The notes beneath the pieces are model-generated. The model saw only the letters and a program-made list of their open reading frames with translations, did not search any database and was not told the DNA's origin. A DNA stretch of 64,000 nt. Origin: Acetatifactor sp. Lineage in GTDB: Bacteria > Bacillota > Clostridia > Lachnospirales > Lachnospiraceae. The stretch spans positions 141,792-205,791 of the forward strand of contig JAEEVF010000004.1 of assembly GCA_016290775.1 (NCBI GenBank), read 5' to 3'. Below are positions 24,247 through 33,656 of this stretch, piece by piece; within the stretch, counting starts at the first letter, position 1; each line of letters begins with the position of its first letter. A program made the translations under genes and the position numbers.

Positions 24247-26519
24247 GCCCTCGGCTTTTTCAGGCTCTTTCGGATCGCCTTCACCTGCCCGCGGAGCTTT
24301 TCATAATCGCGCTCACGGTCCGGCGCGAAGAAGGTCTGATACAGCTCCTCCTTGAAGCCCTCCGGGATCTCTGCGCCATAATATTTCGCCATATAGTCCA
24401 GCTCTTCCTCGGGGGTCGTCAGCTTTGCAAAGCCTTCATCCTGCTCCTTTAGCTTCTTTGTCAGCCTGCCGTAATCAAGCTCCAATCGCGCCTTCCCAGA
24501 AAGCCTTGTCTCTTGATATCTTCTGTATCCGTAGCGACCCACAAAGAACAGCGCAACGCATGCGATCACGATCATCAGCACGGACACGCCGCTCGCCATG
24601 GCGTTTTCAAAGGCCTTGGCCGCCTGCTGCTGCGCCTTGTTTGCCTGCTTGTTCTGCTCACTGCCGGAATTCAGGATGGATTCCCAGAAGCCTCCAGTCT
24701 CCTCTTCTTCCTCGTAGATCGCCGCGGGCGTCACCTCAACAACCACCCAGCCGCGGCCCTCCACCCAGATCTCGATCCAGGCGTGACCGTTTGCGTCGGG
24801 CACCTCTACCTCAACCAACGCCGTATCTCCCAAAGGAGAATAGCCGTCGTAATACTCCGTGTAGTCCACGCCCTCTTGCAGCTTACCGTCCGTCACCACG
24901 TCCGTGTAAGTGAACACATACCCTTCCACATACCTGGCGGGAATGCCCATATAACGGAACATCATGGTGCCTGCGGATGCAAAGTGCGTACAGAAACCCT
25001 TTTTGTTCTTCGAAAGGAAGTAGGAAATATAATCCATGCCGCCGAAATAATAGCCCGGACGCAGCGTGTAACGGTATTCCCGCTGGAAATAATCCGTGAT
25101 CTGCTCTGCGATCTCCTCCGGCGTGCCCGAAAGATTCGCCTCCCTGCAGGCAGTCGCCACGGCGTCTTCACAGATCTTCGGCACCGTCAGGTACCGCTCG
25201 CTCACGGTCTGCTCGTCCGCGCCAGGCACGGCAACGTCATTGACGTCGGGATAATAAGTAAAGCGGTCGCCCCGCAGCGCCCCCTCCGGCAACTCGTCCA
25301 TGAGAAGCATCGTGCGCTCCTCTTCGCCTGCATAATAAGGCCTAAAGACGTGAAGTTCATTGGGTTCGACGCAATATACTTCCATTTGGCCTTTGGACTG
25401 CACATTCTTGTCCTCGGCATATAGCTTCGCCCTGCCTTCGGTCTCTGCCTCCAGCACGCCCTCGGATGGGCCAAGGCTGTCCGTCGCCCTGCTCCACTGG
25501 CCGCCGTCATAATCCAGGCCCGTGTAGGACTTTAAGTACACGGGATCATAACTGTAAGGCGTATAGCGCACGATCAGGTCCGTCTCATCATCCGGCATGA
25601 ACATCGCATTGTGCGCAAGGCGTCCTTCCCTTGTTCCTGCGCCTGAGGAATTGTTCATCATGATCGCCATGACGCCGTACTGGGCATATGCAACCGCAGA
25701 CTGCTCCGTCGCCGCCTTGGATGCGTTCTTCGGCACGATCGTCCGATATTTCACTCTCGGAAGCAGGATTGCAAAGACAAGCACCACGGCCGCCGCGATG
25801 GCCATGCCAACCGGAAGCGCATGCCGAATCTGTGCGGCGATATGCTCCTTTACCTTGCTGGTCTGCAGAATGCCCAAGGTGATATAGCCGGAAAGCAGCA
25901 GGAACAGATAGATCGGATCCGGCGTCCGCTCAAAATAGATCGGCACCAGATATAGCGTGAACGTGATCAGAACGGTACGGATCAGGCTTGCCTTATACTG
26001 GAGCCGGATCACCATCAAAATGACCAGAACAACACACACAAACAGACCGATGGCCGAGATCGTCAGATACGAATCCTCCACCGTCAGATTGTACAGACCG
26101 CCGCCGACAATGCCCAGATAAGCCTGCGCATCCTCGTACATCTCATTGATCAGGGCGTAAGCGCCGCTGTTCAGGATCCAGAAACGGCTGACGGCAACAT
26201 ATGCGTAACCCACAAAGATCAAGATCATGCAAAGGTTGGTAAACCATTTTCTTCTCGTCTCGTAGATGAACGAGAGCAATAAAGAAAGCCCCAACGTGCC
26301 AAACAGGCACAGGAGCTGATTGTATTCCAGGCGATAGGCGTTGAGGAACCCGCCAACGGCGCCAAAAGAGACCATGAAAACAAGCAGCGCTTCCGCAAGC
26401 GCCGCCCATGCGTCATATTTATCTCTCTTCGCTCCGCCGGTCAGTTCGATCTGCGCAGGTGCTTTCTTCCTGCTCCATCTACTCACCTTGGCGGACATAT
26501 TTGCCCTTGTAGTTTCCAT
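24243..26519 (-). CDS. Membrane transglutaminase-like protein (TgpA type)
   Basis: Up to 758 residues. About residues 35-260 contain six or more membrane spans; a large extracytoplasmic part follows, with a transglutaminase core near 480-590: GFCTHFASAGTMMFRYMGIPARYVEG (split: catalytic Cys in GFCTHFAS) and GHAWIEIWVEGRGWVVVEVTPA with the His; the third acidic residue is Glu instead of the more common Asp. One more span near 660 precedes a cytosolic tail. Last gene of a moxR-DUF58-transglutaminase unit, overlapping the DUF58 gene. Start may instead be the ATG at 26498. The unit is widespread, but its substrate is not known. Confidence 0.88.
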   Translation of the reverse strand: METTRANMSAKVSRWSRKKAPAQIELTGGAKRDKYDAWAALAEALLVFMVSFGAVGGFLNAYRLEYNQLLCLFGTLGLSLLLSFIYETRRKWFTNLCMILIFVGYAYVAVSRFWILNSGAYALINEMYEDAQAYLGIVGGGLYNLTVEDSYLTISAIGLFVCVVLVILMVIRLQYKASLIRTVLITFTLYLVPIYFERTPDPIYLFLLLSGYITLGILQTSKVKEHIAAQIRHALPVGMAIAAAVVLVFAILLPRVKYRTIVPKNASKAATEQSAVAYAQYGVMAIMMNNSSGAGTREGRLAHNAMFMPDDETDLIVRYTPYSYDPVYLKSYTGLDYDGGQWSRATDSLGPSEGVLEAETEGRAKLYAEDKNVQSKGQMEVYCVEPNELHVFRPYYAGEEERTMLLMDELPEGALRGDRFTYYPDVNDVAVPGADEQTVSERYLTVPKICEDAVATACREANLSGTPEEIAEQITDYFQREYRYTLRPGYYFGGMDYISYFLSKNKKGFCTHFASAGTMMFRYMGIPARYVEGYVFTYTDVVTDGKLQEGVDYTEYYDGYSPLGDTALVEVEVPDANGHAWIEIWVEGRGWVVVEVTPAAIYEEEEETGGFWESILNSGSEQNKQANKAQQQAAKAFENAMASGVSVLMIVIACVALFFVGRYGYRRYQETRLSGKARLELDYGRLTKKLKEQDEGFAKLTTPEEELDYMAKYYGAEIPEGFKEELYQTFFAPDRERDYEKLRGQVKAIRKSLKKPRA

Positions 26520-27516
26520 GTTTCACCAAAACGTAAGTCTCTCCGGGATATTCCGCCTCCATGGCTTGCCTTGCCTGCTCCGGATCCCGCATCCCGCTGA
26601 TGCTCAGGATCTCGTCGCACACGTTCTCCAGCTCGCCTTCCTCTGCCACGTACCTGCCCTGGATCAACCCTGTGGGGCCAAGCCAGCAAAGCCGCACGGG
26701 ATAACTCTTGTCCAAAAGAAGGAGCGACAAGGAATGAAGCGATACCATCAGTGCGTCATTTTCGTCAGCATTCTTTGTCAGAGCAAGCAACACGTTGATC
26801 CGATCGCGCCCCGTCGCCAGGCGCTCGCGCACCATGGTACGGCCCGTCTTCGCCGTCAGCTTCCAGTGAATGCTCTTTAACTCGTCGCCGGGGATATATT
26901 CTCGGATCTCATAGTCCGGATTGATGTCCGTACCACGCTTTTTTGTCTCATTCTCATTGGGGAAATCCTCGATGGAGAGCGTCAGCTCTTCATTCTCCGC
27001 ATTGCTTCCCTGAGGCTGTGCGATCACCCAGGAGCACTTCGCCACCTCCGTGTCCAAGCTTATGATCCCAAGCCAGTCAAACAGGTCAAGCTCCGTCACG
27101 GCTGCTTCCACGCGGCCGTAGTGATGACTTGTGATCTCCTGCTCCAGCACCTTCGTTTTCCCTGGCACCGCAAAGATCCGCAGCTTCTTTTGCACTTCAT
27201 ATTCCGTAAACACGTTGCGCAGCGCATAGGTCACGTTCGCCGGAAATGCAAAGAGCTTTCGCTTGTTTGTGATCCAGATCCCCACCGGCACGGCCTTGCC
27301 CTTGCCGATCCCCGTTCCCGGGAGCGAAACCCGCGCCCCAAAGGAATCCTGACAGTAGAGCAACGACGCAATGCTTACGACCGGGACAAGAAGCGAGATC
27401 ACCAGCGCAAGGAACAACTCATAGGTCCGAAAGTACCACCAAAGGAAGAATACGATGAGAAAAAAGATCACGTAGCGCAGGATCCCCCATGCGTGCAATC
27501 TTAATTTCTTCTTCAT
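26479..27516 (-). CDS. DUF58 domain protein
   Basis: 345 residues with two N-terminal membrane spans (about 8-45) and the DUF58 motif GTDINPDYEIREYIPGDE followed by KSIHWKLTAKTGRTMVRE. These proteins are partners of MoxR ATPases, with a von Willebrand A-like fold, thought to help assemble or activate envelope proteins. The ATG at 27516 overlaps the moxR stop by the four bases ATGA, which fixes the start over a longer frame. Confidence 0.9.
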   Translation of the reverse strand: MKKKLRLHAWGILRYVIFFLIVFFLWWYFRTYELFLALVISLLVPVVSIASLLYCQDSFGARVSLPGTGIGKGKAVPVGIWITNKRKLFAFPANVTYALRNVFTEYEVQKKLRIFAVPGKTKVLEQEITSHHYGRVEAAVTELDLFDWLGIISLDTEVAKCSWVIAQPQGSNAENEELTLSIEDFPNENETKKRGTDINPDYEIREYIPGDELKSIHWKLTAKTGRTMVRERLATGRDRINVLLALTKNADENDALMVSLHSLSLLLLDKSYPVRLCWLGPTGLIQGRYVAEEGELENVCDEILSISGMRDPEQARQAMEAEYPGETYVLVKHGNYKGKYVRQGE

Positions 27517-28436
27517 CCAACCGCCCGAATCCTTTCCGTGATCTCCCGGATCAGTCCGGGAATGCTGGTCCCTTCCGCACGCGCCATGGCATTCAGATGG
27601 ATCCTGTGGGACCAAACCTCAGGGATCACCGCAAGCACGTCCTCGGGGATCACGTACTCCCCGCCGCGAAGCAGCGCCATCGAACGCGCCATCTTAAGCA
27701 GCGCAATGCCGCCTCTGGGGCTGACGCCAAGGGCGATCCTGGGATCGCGCCTGGTCTCCTCCGTAAGGTTGACAATATATTCATGCATGCTGTCTGAAAC
27801 ATGCAATGACTTTGCCTGTTCGCGAAGCTCAAGAAGCCTTTGCCCCGTCAGCACGGGCTGCACCATCTCCAGGCCCTTTCCCGCGCTCTCCTTTAGGATC
27901 TCCACGGCTGCCTTATGATCGGGATATCCCACCGTCAGGCAGATCAGGAATCTGTCGAGCTGCGATTCCGGCAGAAGCTGCGTTCCCGAGGAACCGTAAG
28001 GGTTCTCCGTCGCGATGACGGTAAAGGGTTCCGGCAGGGGGTGCGTGATGCCGTCCACGGTCACCTTACCCTCTTCCATGACCTCAAGCAGCGCCGACTG
28101 CGTCTTTGACGAGGTACGGTTCAATTCATCCGCCAAAAACAGATTGCTAAAGATCGCGCCGGGCTTATATTCAAAGGTGCCCTGCGCGCCGTTGTACATC
28201 GTAAAGCCCACGATGTCACTCGGCAGTACGTCCGGCGTAAACTGCATTCTTTTATATTCCAGCTCCATGGCCTTTCCAAGTGCCATGGCCAGCGTCGTCT
28301 TGCCGACGCCCGGGATGTCCTCCAAAAGCACGTGGCCGCCGGCTAAAACCGCCGCAAGCACCTTGCGGATCACGTCGTCCTTGCCCTTCACCACTTGTTT
28401 TACCTGTGTCACAACAGCTTCAAGTTCTGCGTTCAT
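27513..28436 (-). CDS. MoxR family AAA+ ATPase
   Basis: 307 residues. Walker A GIPGVGKTTLA (about 39-49), Walker B FLADELNR, sensor 1 VIATENPYG, and the C-terminal lid with LGVSPRGGIALLKMARSMAL. It acts as a chaperone-like ATPase with the DUF58 and transglutaminase proteins encoded downstream. TGGAGGAAT precedes the ATG. First gene of its operon. Confidence 0.95.
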   Translation of the reverse strand: MNAELEAVVTQVKQVVKGKDDVIRKVLAAVLAGGHVLLEDIPGVGKTTLAMALGKAMELEYKRMQFTPDVLPSDIVGFTMYNGAQGTFEYKPGAIFSNLFLADELNRTSSKTQSALLEVMEEGKVTVDGITHPLPEPFTVIATENPYGSSGTQLLPESQLDRFLICLTVGYPDHKAAVEILKESAGKGLEMVQPVLTGQRLLELREQAKSLHVSDSMHEYIVNLTEETRRDPRIALGVSPRGGIALLKMARSMALLRGGEYVIPEDVLAVIPEVWSHRIHLNAMARAEGTSIPGLIREITERIRAVG

Positions 28437-28468
28437 GCGTCATTCCTCCAAAAAAGAGTGTATAGGAT

Positions 28469-28497
28469 ATTATATCATGTTTTTGCCGCGTTGGAAA
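28469..28497 (-). promoter_or_regulatory. Promoter of moxR operon
   Basis: TTTCCA (28492-28497), 17 bp, TATAAT (28469-28474) on the minus strand, 33 bp before the moxR start. Confidence 0.6.
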
Positions 28498-28543
28498 CTG
28501 ATTTTTGACGTGCCGAGTATGGAAACGTATTGCCCCGCGCAAA

Positions 28544-28573
28544 AAAGCTCCCCCGAAGAATCGGAGGAGCTTT
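28544..28573 (-). terminator. Rho-independent terminator of Ig-like protein gene
   Basis: AAAGCTCC(T/C)CCGA with loop TTCT, then the complementary arm and TTTTTT on the minus strand, 14 bp after the stop codon. Confidence 0.93.
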
Positions 28574-28586
28574 GCCGCTTGATATA

Positions 28587-29927
28587 TTAGCGATAGGTTC
28601 TTACGCCTAAAATACAATAATCAGAGGTTACGCCATTTCCATACGCATTGGTCACTCTGCAACGGAACTGATATTGATTCATGCTTTCCAAGGTATTGAT
28701 GGTCAGCGTAGCCGTCGTCGCGCCGCTGTAGTACTCATTGTCCTGGACGTTACGCCACCGTTCGGTACTCGGATCCATATACTGCCACTGATACTTCGTA
28801 GCGCCCTCTGCCTGGATCTTAAGGCGCGTCGTCCATCCCGTCGGCACGTAGGTGTTGATGGGCTGCTGCGTGATCTTCGGCATGATCTTGGTCCTTGCAG
28901 TTAGGGATACAACCGTTAAGCCACCGCAGGTTGCAAGGCATTGATACTCTGCATCGTTCTCACTTACGGTTACGCTCAAGGTGTTGCTCGTAGCGCCGCT
29001 TACGTTGACCCACTTGCGCTGGTTTTTGTTGTAATACTGCCACTGATAGGTTGCGCTCTGGCAATTCGCTTTGACGGTGAAAGTCGCGGTGGAACCAGCC
29101 ACTGCGCTCACGGTTTTGGGCTGTTGGGTGATCCAGAACTCTCTTGCGATGGTCACTTCCTGTGCGATCTGTCTGTAGCGCCTTGTCAAAACGTCATAAA
29201 TCTGGGGTCCCTTTTTGTCATAGAATCCATCGTAGCGACATTCCACGGTAGAGGGAGATTCAACATAAATTCCGGCAGCAAGGTACTTTGAATTTCCATA
29301 AATGCCACCATGGAAATCACAGATTGCGCCCGCGGTTCCATAGGCATGTATTTTGGAATTGATGATCGTCAGCTTTTCCTTGGTGCCTGCGGATTCAGGA
29401 TTACCCGTGATCGCATATGCAGCATTCGTTCTCGGGTTATAATCATTATAGACTGCCGTTATGTCAAGGTTGGCGGTGTCGATCGTCAGATTCCCTCCAC
29501 ATGCATAGATTCCCCAGTACGCAACGGAACTTTTCGGATTATTGTTCATGTATGTACGGAGAGTCAGTTTACCCTGATCCGTAATGGTCGTGTTCCCGTA
29601 GAACGTAAAGCATGCGCCCTCATATGTCGTATTTGCCGTCACTGCGACAGTCAGATTAGAGACATGAAAACTAAATGATAACCGCTGATACTTGCCGCCC
29701 AGTAATTTGAACGTCTTCGTGGGTGCAACGTATTCCCAGCCCTGATAAGATACCTTCACAGACTGCGTGGCGTCGTACCGCTTTTCGTTCACGTAGAAAT
29801 ACTCTCCTCTCGGAGCCGCCAGCGCCAGCTGACCATACAGCATGACGATCATCATCATGAAGAGCACCGTGCTAATGGCGTACTTCATGAAACTGCTAAA
29901 ACTTTTGTTCACTTGTTTCTCCCTCAT
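28587..29927 (-). CDS. Secreted protein with two Ig-like domains
   Basis: 446 residues. A long signal peptide or anchor (about 12-36, ending AAPRGEYF). The middle part (about 60-240) has short repeating beta-strand patterns such as GNLTI and LDITA, suggestive of a beta-helix or carbohydrate-binding fold. Two Ig-like domains follow, each starting ITQQP and containing the core YQWQYY or YQWQYM plus a late YQC or FRC cysteine (about 255-340 and 348-440). No sorting signal or surface-binding repeat is visible at the C-terminus, so it is probably released or held by the N-terminal helix. The ATG at 29927 has AGGAGAG 8 nt upstream. No enzymatic motif; possibly an adhesin or matrix protein. Confidence 0.75.
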   Translation of the reverse strand: MREKQVNKSFSSFMKYAISTVLFMMMIVMLYGQLALAAPRGEYFYVNEKRYDATQSVKVSYQGWEYVAPTKTFKLLGGKYQRLSFSFHVSNLTVAVTANTTYEGACFTFYGNTTITDQGKLTLRTYMNNNPKSSVAYWGIYACGGNLTIDTANLDITAVYNDYNPRTNAAYAITGNPESAGTKEKLTIINSKIHAYGTAGAICDFHGGIYGNSKYLAAGIYVESPSTVECRYDGFYDKKGPQIYDVLTRRYRQIAQEVTIAREFWITQQPKTVSAVAGSTATFTVKANCQSATYQWQYYNKNQRKWVNVSGATSNTLSVTVSENDAEYQCLATCGGLTVVSLTARTKIMPKITQQPINTYVPTGWTTRLKIQAEGATKYQWQYMDPSTERWRNVQDNEYYSGATTATLTINTLESMNQYQFRCRVTNAYGNGVTSDYCILGVRTYR

Positions 29928-29971
29928 AAAAAAATCTCTCCTTTTTGGATAAAATATTACGAACATATTAC

Positions 29972-30032
29972 ATTTTACATCGGCCAATTTTTTTCATCAA
30001 TGCATCTTACCCCCCAAAAAATGCATCTTACC
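29972..30032 (-). promoter_or_regulatory. Promoter with 21-bp-spaced direct repeats ahead of Ig-like gene
   Basis: TTGATG (29995-30000), 17 bp, TAAAAT (29972-29977) on the minus strand. Directly upstream are two identical 12-mers GGTAAGATGCAT (minus strand; plus coordinates 30000-30011 and 30021-30032) exactly 21 bp apart, two turns of the helix. This is the geometry of an activator site for a dimeric response regulator; the regulator is not known. Confidence 0.6.
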
Positions 30033-30093
30033 TGAAGAAAAAATCAAATAGTGGGTATTTTTGCGATTTTTGACAATTTATGAGCAGTCACGG

Positions 30094-30122
30094 TTGCGTA
30101 AGTTTGGTTTCGGGAGTACAAT
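30094..30122 (+). promoter_or_regulatory. Promoter of rqcH
   Basis: TTGCGT (30094-30099), 17 bp, TACAAT (30117-30122), 32 bp before the start codon. Confidence 0.6.
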
Positions 30123-30153
30123 GCAATTTAGCATCACTTTTTTGGAGGTTTTT

Positions 30154-31881
30154 ATGGCATTTGACGGCCTTACCATTGCCAATCTGGCATATGAATTAGA
30201 TCATGAACTCACCGGCAGTCGCATCTACAAGATTGCGCAGCCCGAACCCGACGAGTTGCTCCTCACGTTCAAGACGGCGGACGGACAAAAGCGCCTTCTG
30301 CTTTCGGCGGACGCTTCGCTCCCCCTGATCTACCTGACGGGTGACAACAAGCAAAGTCCCATGACAGCGCCCGGCTTTTGCATGCTTCTTCGCAAGCACC
30401 TGCAAAACGGCCGTGTCACGTCGATCTCACAGCCTGGTCTCGAGCGCATTCTCCACGTTGACGTGGAACACCTCGACGAGATGGGGGATCTTTGCAAGAA
30501 GACTCTGGTCATTGAGATCATGGGCAAGCACAGCAACATCATATTCGTGAATGGAGACGGCACCATCCTCGACAGCATCAAGCACGTGTCCGCGGCAGTC
30601 AGCAGCGTGCGTGAGGTGCTTCCGGGGAAGCCTTATTTCGTTGCGGTCACCCAGGAAAAGCTCGATCTCTTTACGATGACTTGTGAGGAGTTTGAAGCTG
30701 CGTTTTCTTCCAAGCCGCAGCCCGCCTTTAAGGCGCTCTACGGCACCGTGACCGGCATCTCTCCCATCCTTGCGCAGGAGCTTTGCTACCGTGCGAAGAT
30801 CGACGGCGATCTGCCGACGGCAGCCCTTGCTCCCGCGGATCTTAATCGCCTTTGGGATACCATGACTTGGCTGAAGGAAACCATTGCAGAGGGCGCTTTC
30901 GCACCCTGCGTTGCTTATGACGGCAAGCAGCCGAAGGAATATGCCGCGATCCCGCTGACGATCTACGGAGAAACCAAAAATTACCCTTCGATGTCCACCC
31001 TCTTGGAAGAATATTACGCCGCGAAGAATGCGCAGGCGCGCATCCATCAGCGTTCCGCGGACCTGCGCCGCATCGTCTCCACGGTGCTCGAGCGCAACGT
31101 GAAAAAATATGACCTGCAGCTTTCGCAGATAAAGGACACGGAAAAGCGCGAAACCTATCGCATCTACGGCGAGCTCCTCAACACCTATGGCTATGGCGCC
31201 GAGCCCGGGGCCAAGTCCCTCAAGGCTTTGAACTATTACACGAACGAGATGGTCGAGATCCCGCTGGATCCGACGCTTACGGCAAAGGAAAACGCACAGC
31301 ACTACTTTGACCGCTACGGCAAGATGAAGCGTACCTACGAGGCCCTTACGGAGCTTACAAAGGAGGTTAAGGCCGAGATCGATCACTTAGAATCCATTGC
31401 GACTTCGCTGGAGATCGCGCAAAAAGAGGAAGACCTCGTGCAGATCAAGGAGGAGCTGATCGCCAGCGGCTACGTGCATCGCAAAGGCCCCGCAAAGAAG
31501 GAAAAGATCACCAGCAAGCCCTTCCATTACGTGAGCAGCGATGGCTTTGACATTTATGTGGGGAAAAACAACATTCAGAATGATCAGTTGACGTTCCAGA
31601 TAGCGACGGGAAATGATTGGTGGTTCCACGCAAAGAAGATCCCGGGATCCCACGTGATCGTGAAGACGGAGGGCAAGGAACTGCCCGACCGGACCTTCGA
31701 GGAGGCAGCGCGCCTTGCGGCATATTATTCCAAAGGCCGTGATCAGGATAAGGTGGAAATCGACTATATCCAAAAGAAGCACGTAAAAAAGCCCGGCGGC
31801 GCCAAGCCCGGATTCGTGGTCTACTACACAAACTTCTCCATGGCCGTGCCCAGCGACATCTCCGGAATTCAGCAAGTATAA
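30154..31881 (+). CDS. rqcH: Ribosome quality-control protein RqcH (NFACT/FbpA family)
   Basis: 575 residues. NFACT-N domain (FDGLTIANLAYEL, GSRIYKIAQPEPDELLLTF), a helix-hairpin-helix and coiled-coil middle (about 270-430) and the NFACT-R domain (IYVGKNNIQNDQLTF, DWWFHAKKIPGSHVIVK, RDQDKVEIDYIQKKHVKKPGG). RqcH binds obstructed 50S subunits and adds alanine tails to stalled nascent chains. The ATG at 30154 with TTGGAGG is chosen; an upstream in-frame start lacks a ribosome site. Single gene with its own promoter and bidirectional terminator. Older annotation calls this family fibronectin-binding. Confidence 0.95.
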   Translation: MAFDGLTIANLAYELDHELTGSRIYKIAQPEPDELLLTFKTADGQKRLLLSADASLPLIYLTGDNKQSPMTAPGFCMLLRKHLQNGRVTSISQPGLERILHVDVEHLDEMGDLCKKTLVIEIMGKHSNIIFVNGDGTILDSIKHVSAAVSSVREVLPGKPYFVAVTQEKLDLFTMTCEEFEAAFSSKPQPAFKALYGTVTGISPILAQELCYRAKIDGDLPTAALAPADLNRLWDTMTWLKETIAEGAFAPCVAYDGKQPKEYAAIPLTIYGETKNYPSMSTLLEEYYAAKNAQARIHQRSADLRRIVSTVLERNVKKYDLQLSQIKDTEKRETYRIYGELLNTYGYGAEPGAKSLKALNYYTNEMVEIPLDPTLTAKENAQHYFDRYGKMKRTYEALTELTKEVKAEIDHLESIATSLEIAQKEEDLVQIKEELIASGYVHRKGPAKKEKITSKPFHYVSSDGFDIYVGKNNIQNDQLTFQIATGNDWWFHAKKIPGSHVIVKTEGKELPDRTFEEAARLAAYYSKGRDQDKVEIDYIQKKHVKKPGGAKPGFVVYYTNFSMAVPSDISGIQQV

Positions 31882-31891
31882 CGCAATCAAA

Positions 31892-31919
31892 AAAGCCTAT
31901 GGCCACCGCCATAGGCTTT
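31892..31919. terminator. Bidirectional terminator between rqcH and flippase gene
   Basis: AAAGCCTATGGC-CACC-GCCATAGGCTTT, with TTTATAAT on the plus side and TTTTTTGATT on the minus side. Confidence 0.93.
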
Positions 31920-31931
31920 TATAATACTCTT

Positions 31932-33605
31932 CTACATCAACCTCAGTTTCCTAGCCAGTCTCAATATCGCGCCTCCCTTAGGCAATGTCAACATCTCCTC
32001 TTCGGTCATGGTCCTAAAGGCCAAGAGGAGCACAAAGTACACAATGACTGCGAACAAAACGGCGGGGATGAGTGCCCAACGCGGCGACTTAAAGAGCATA
32101 AGGAGAAGCTGGTACAACCCGCGCGCCGAAGCACCCATGACAGAAGCCGCAAGAAGGGGCCGCAGGAATGTCCTGTTCCACTCCTGGCGATAGCTGATCG
32201 CCTTGCGGAGCGACATCTGATTCAAGATACACATTGCGCCCGCATATACCGTATTCGTCACGGCAAGACCATAAAGATCGATCTTCGTGCAAAGCAGCAA
32301 AACCGCCGAAAGCACCGTCTGGATCAGGAGCGCAAGCCCTGCATTCACGATCGGCACCTTCACTCTTCCAAGCCCCTGCAACAGCGAGTTGGAAAGCGTG
32401 CTCAGGGAATAAAAGATCACGGAAACAGACATCACCATCAACAGTCTTCCCGCCAGCGTCACGACCTCGTCCGACCTCGGGAAAAGAATGTACACGATGG
32501 GCTTTGCCAACACAAGAAGGCCTGCTGCCGAAGGGATCGCAAGGATCATCGTGCTCTTTACGGCCGTGGAAATGCTCTCCCTCGCCTCGTCAAACTTCCC
32601 CTCTGAGGAAGCCTGCGCCACCGTCGGGATCATCGCAGTTGCCATCGCGGAAGCAAAGGCCATTGGAATGTTCAACACCGTGAAGGCCAGTGAATACGTG
32701 CCAAGCTTTTGATGCTGAAGCAGGCTGTTCAGCCCACGCACGCTCGGCAACACCTTGTTGTAAAGGAACGTGTTGACCGTTTCGTTGGAATTATATACTG
32801 CCGTGCTCAAGATAAAGGGCGTCACGATCATCGTGATCGTCCGGATCATCTGCCCGTAAGTATCCACGTTCTCATGCGCATCACGCGCAACACGCCGAAG
32901 GATCATCTTACGATTCAGGAAGTACATCCCCGCCATGAAAATCAACGCGATCAACACGCCGCTTCCGGTACCGATGGCGCTTCCCATTGCGCCCAGCACC
33001 GCATGCTCCACTCTCCCCGCTTCCTCCGTCGGAACCGCAAGCCCGCCGAGATTCACATAAATGATCAGCGCCGCGCCGCCAACGCTCACGATGGCGTTCG
33101 CGATCTGCTCGAGGATCTGTGAAATGGAGGTCTGCACCATGCTCTTATGCGCCTGGAAATACCCGCGAAGCACGCCCAAAATACCGAAAATAAAGATCGT
33201 CGGTGCGAAGGTCCGAAGCACGGGAACGGCCTCTTCCTTCACGAAAAGCCCGGCGCCAAAGAACAAAAGCATTGACGCCAAAAATCCAACGACGAGAACA
33301 TATCCCATGGCACAATAAAAAAGCCGGTGTGCGTTACGATATTCCCGCGCCGCCAGCTTTTGTGCGATCACTTTGGAAACTGCTGCAGGAATGCTGTAGG
33401 AAGAGATCATCAGAATGTTGCGGTAGAAGGTATAGGCCTCCGAATAATAGCCTATGCCCGCTTCGCCAATGACTTGGGTGAGCGGACTCCTGTAAAGAAG
33501 CCCGATCACCCTGCTGATCATTCCTGCGGCCATCAAAAATCCTGCCTGCACCAAAATATTCTCTTGTGCTTTTGCCTGTTTCGCCATCTTGTCAATCCGT
33601 TCCAT
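31932..33605 (-). CDS. Polysaccharide/lipid II flippase-like protein (MurJ/SpoVB/Wzx superfamily)
   Basis: 557 residues with 13-14 predicted spans. The N-terminus (VQAGFLMAAGMISRVIGLLYRSPL, split here as two halves) and IGYYSEAYTFYRNILMISSYS are typical of the YtgP/SpoVB branch of the MOP superfamily, whose members move lipid-linked cell-wall precursors or polysaccharide units. Which lipid-linked substrate cannot be told; a second possible ATG lies six codons in. It is 51 bp downstream of glgA without a clear terminator between. Confidence 0.88.
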   Translation of the reverse strand: MERIDKMAKQAKAQENILVQAGFLMAAGMISRVIGLLYRSPLTQVIGEAGIGYYSEAYTFYRNILMISSYSIPAAVSKVIAQKLAAREYRNAHRLFYCAMGYVLVVGFLASMLLFFGAGLFVKEEAVPVLRTFAPTIFIFGILGVLRGYFQAHKSMVQTSISQILEQIANAIVSVGGAALIIYVNLGGLAVPTEEAGRVEHAVLGAMGSAIGTGSGVLIALIFMAGMYFLNRKMILRRVARDAHENVDTYGQMIRTITMIVTPFILSTAVYNSNETVNTFLYNKVLPSVRGLNSLLQHQKLGTYSLAFTVLNIPMAFASAMATAMIPTVAQASSEGKFDEARESISTAVKSTMILAIPSAAGLLVLAKPIVYILFPRSDEVVTLAGRLLMVMSVSVIFYSLSTLSNSLLQGLGRVKVPIVNAGLALLIQTVLSAVLLLCTKIDLYGLAVTNTVYAGAMCILNQMSLRKAISYRQEWNRTFLRPLLAASVMGASARGLYQLLLMLFKSPRWALIPAVLFAVIVYFVLLLAFRTMTEEEMLTLPKGGAILRLARKLRLM

Positions 33606-33656
33606 TTGCTTTGGCTTCCCTACTTGGTCAGCCGACTGCGCTTTTTTTAGCTGCTC

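Noticed and set aside
31899..32606. Plus-strand frame opposite the flippase gene
   Set aside because: Basic, low-complexity product with no ribosome site; overlaps the bidirectional terminator.
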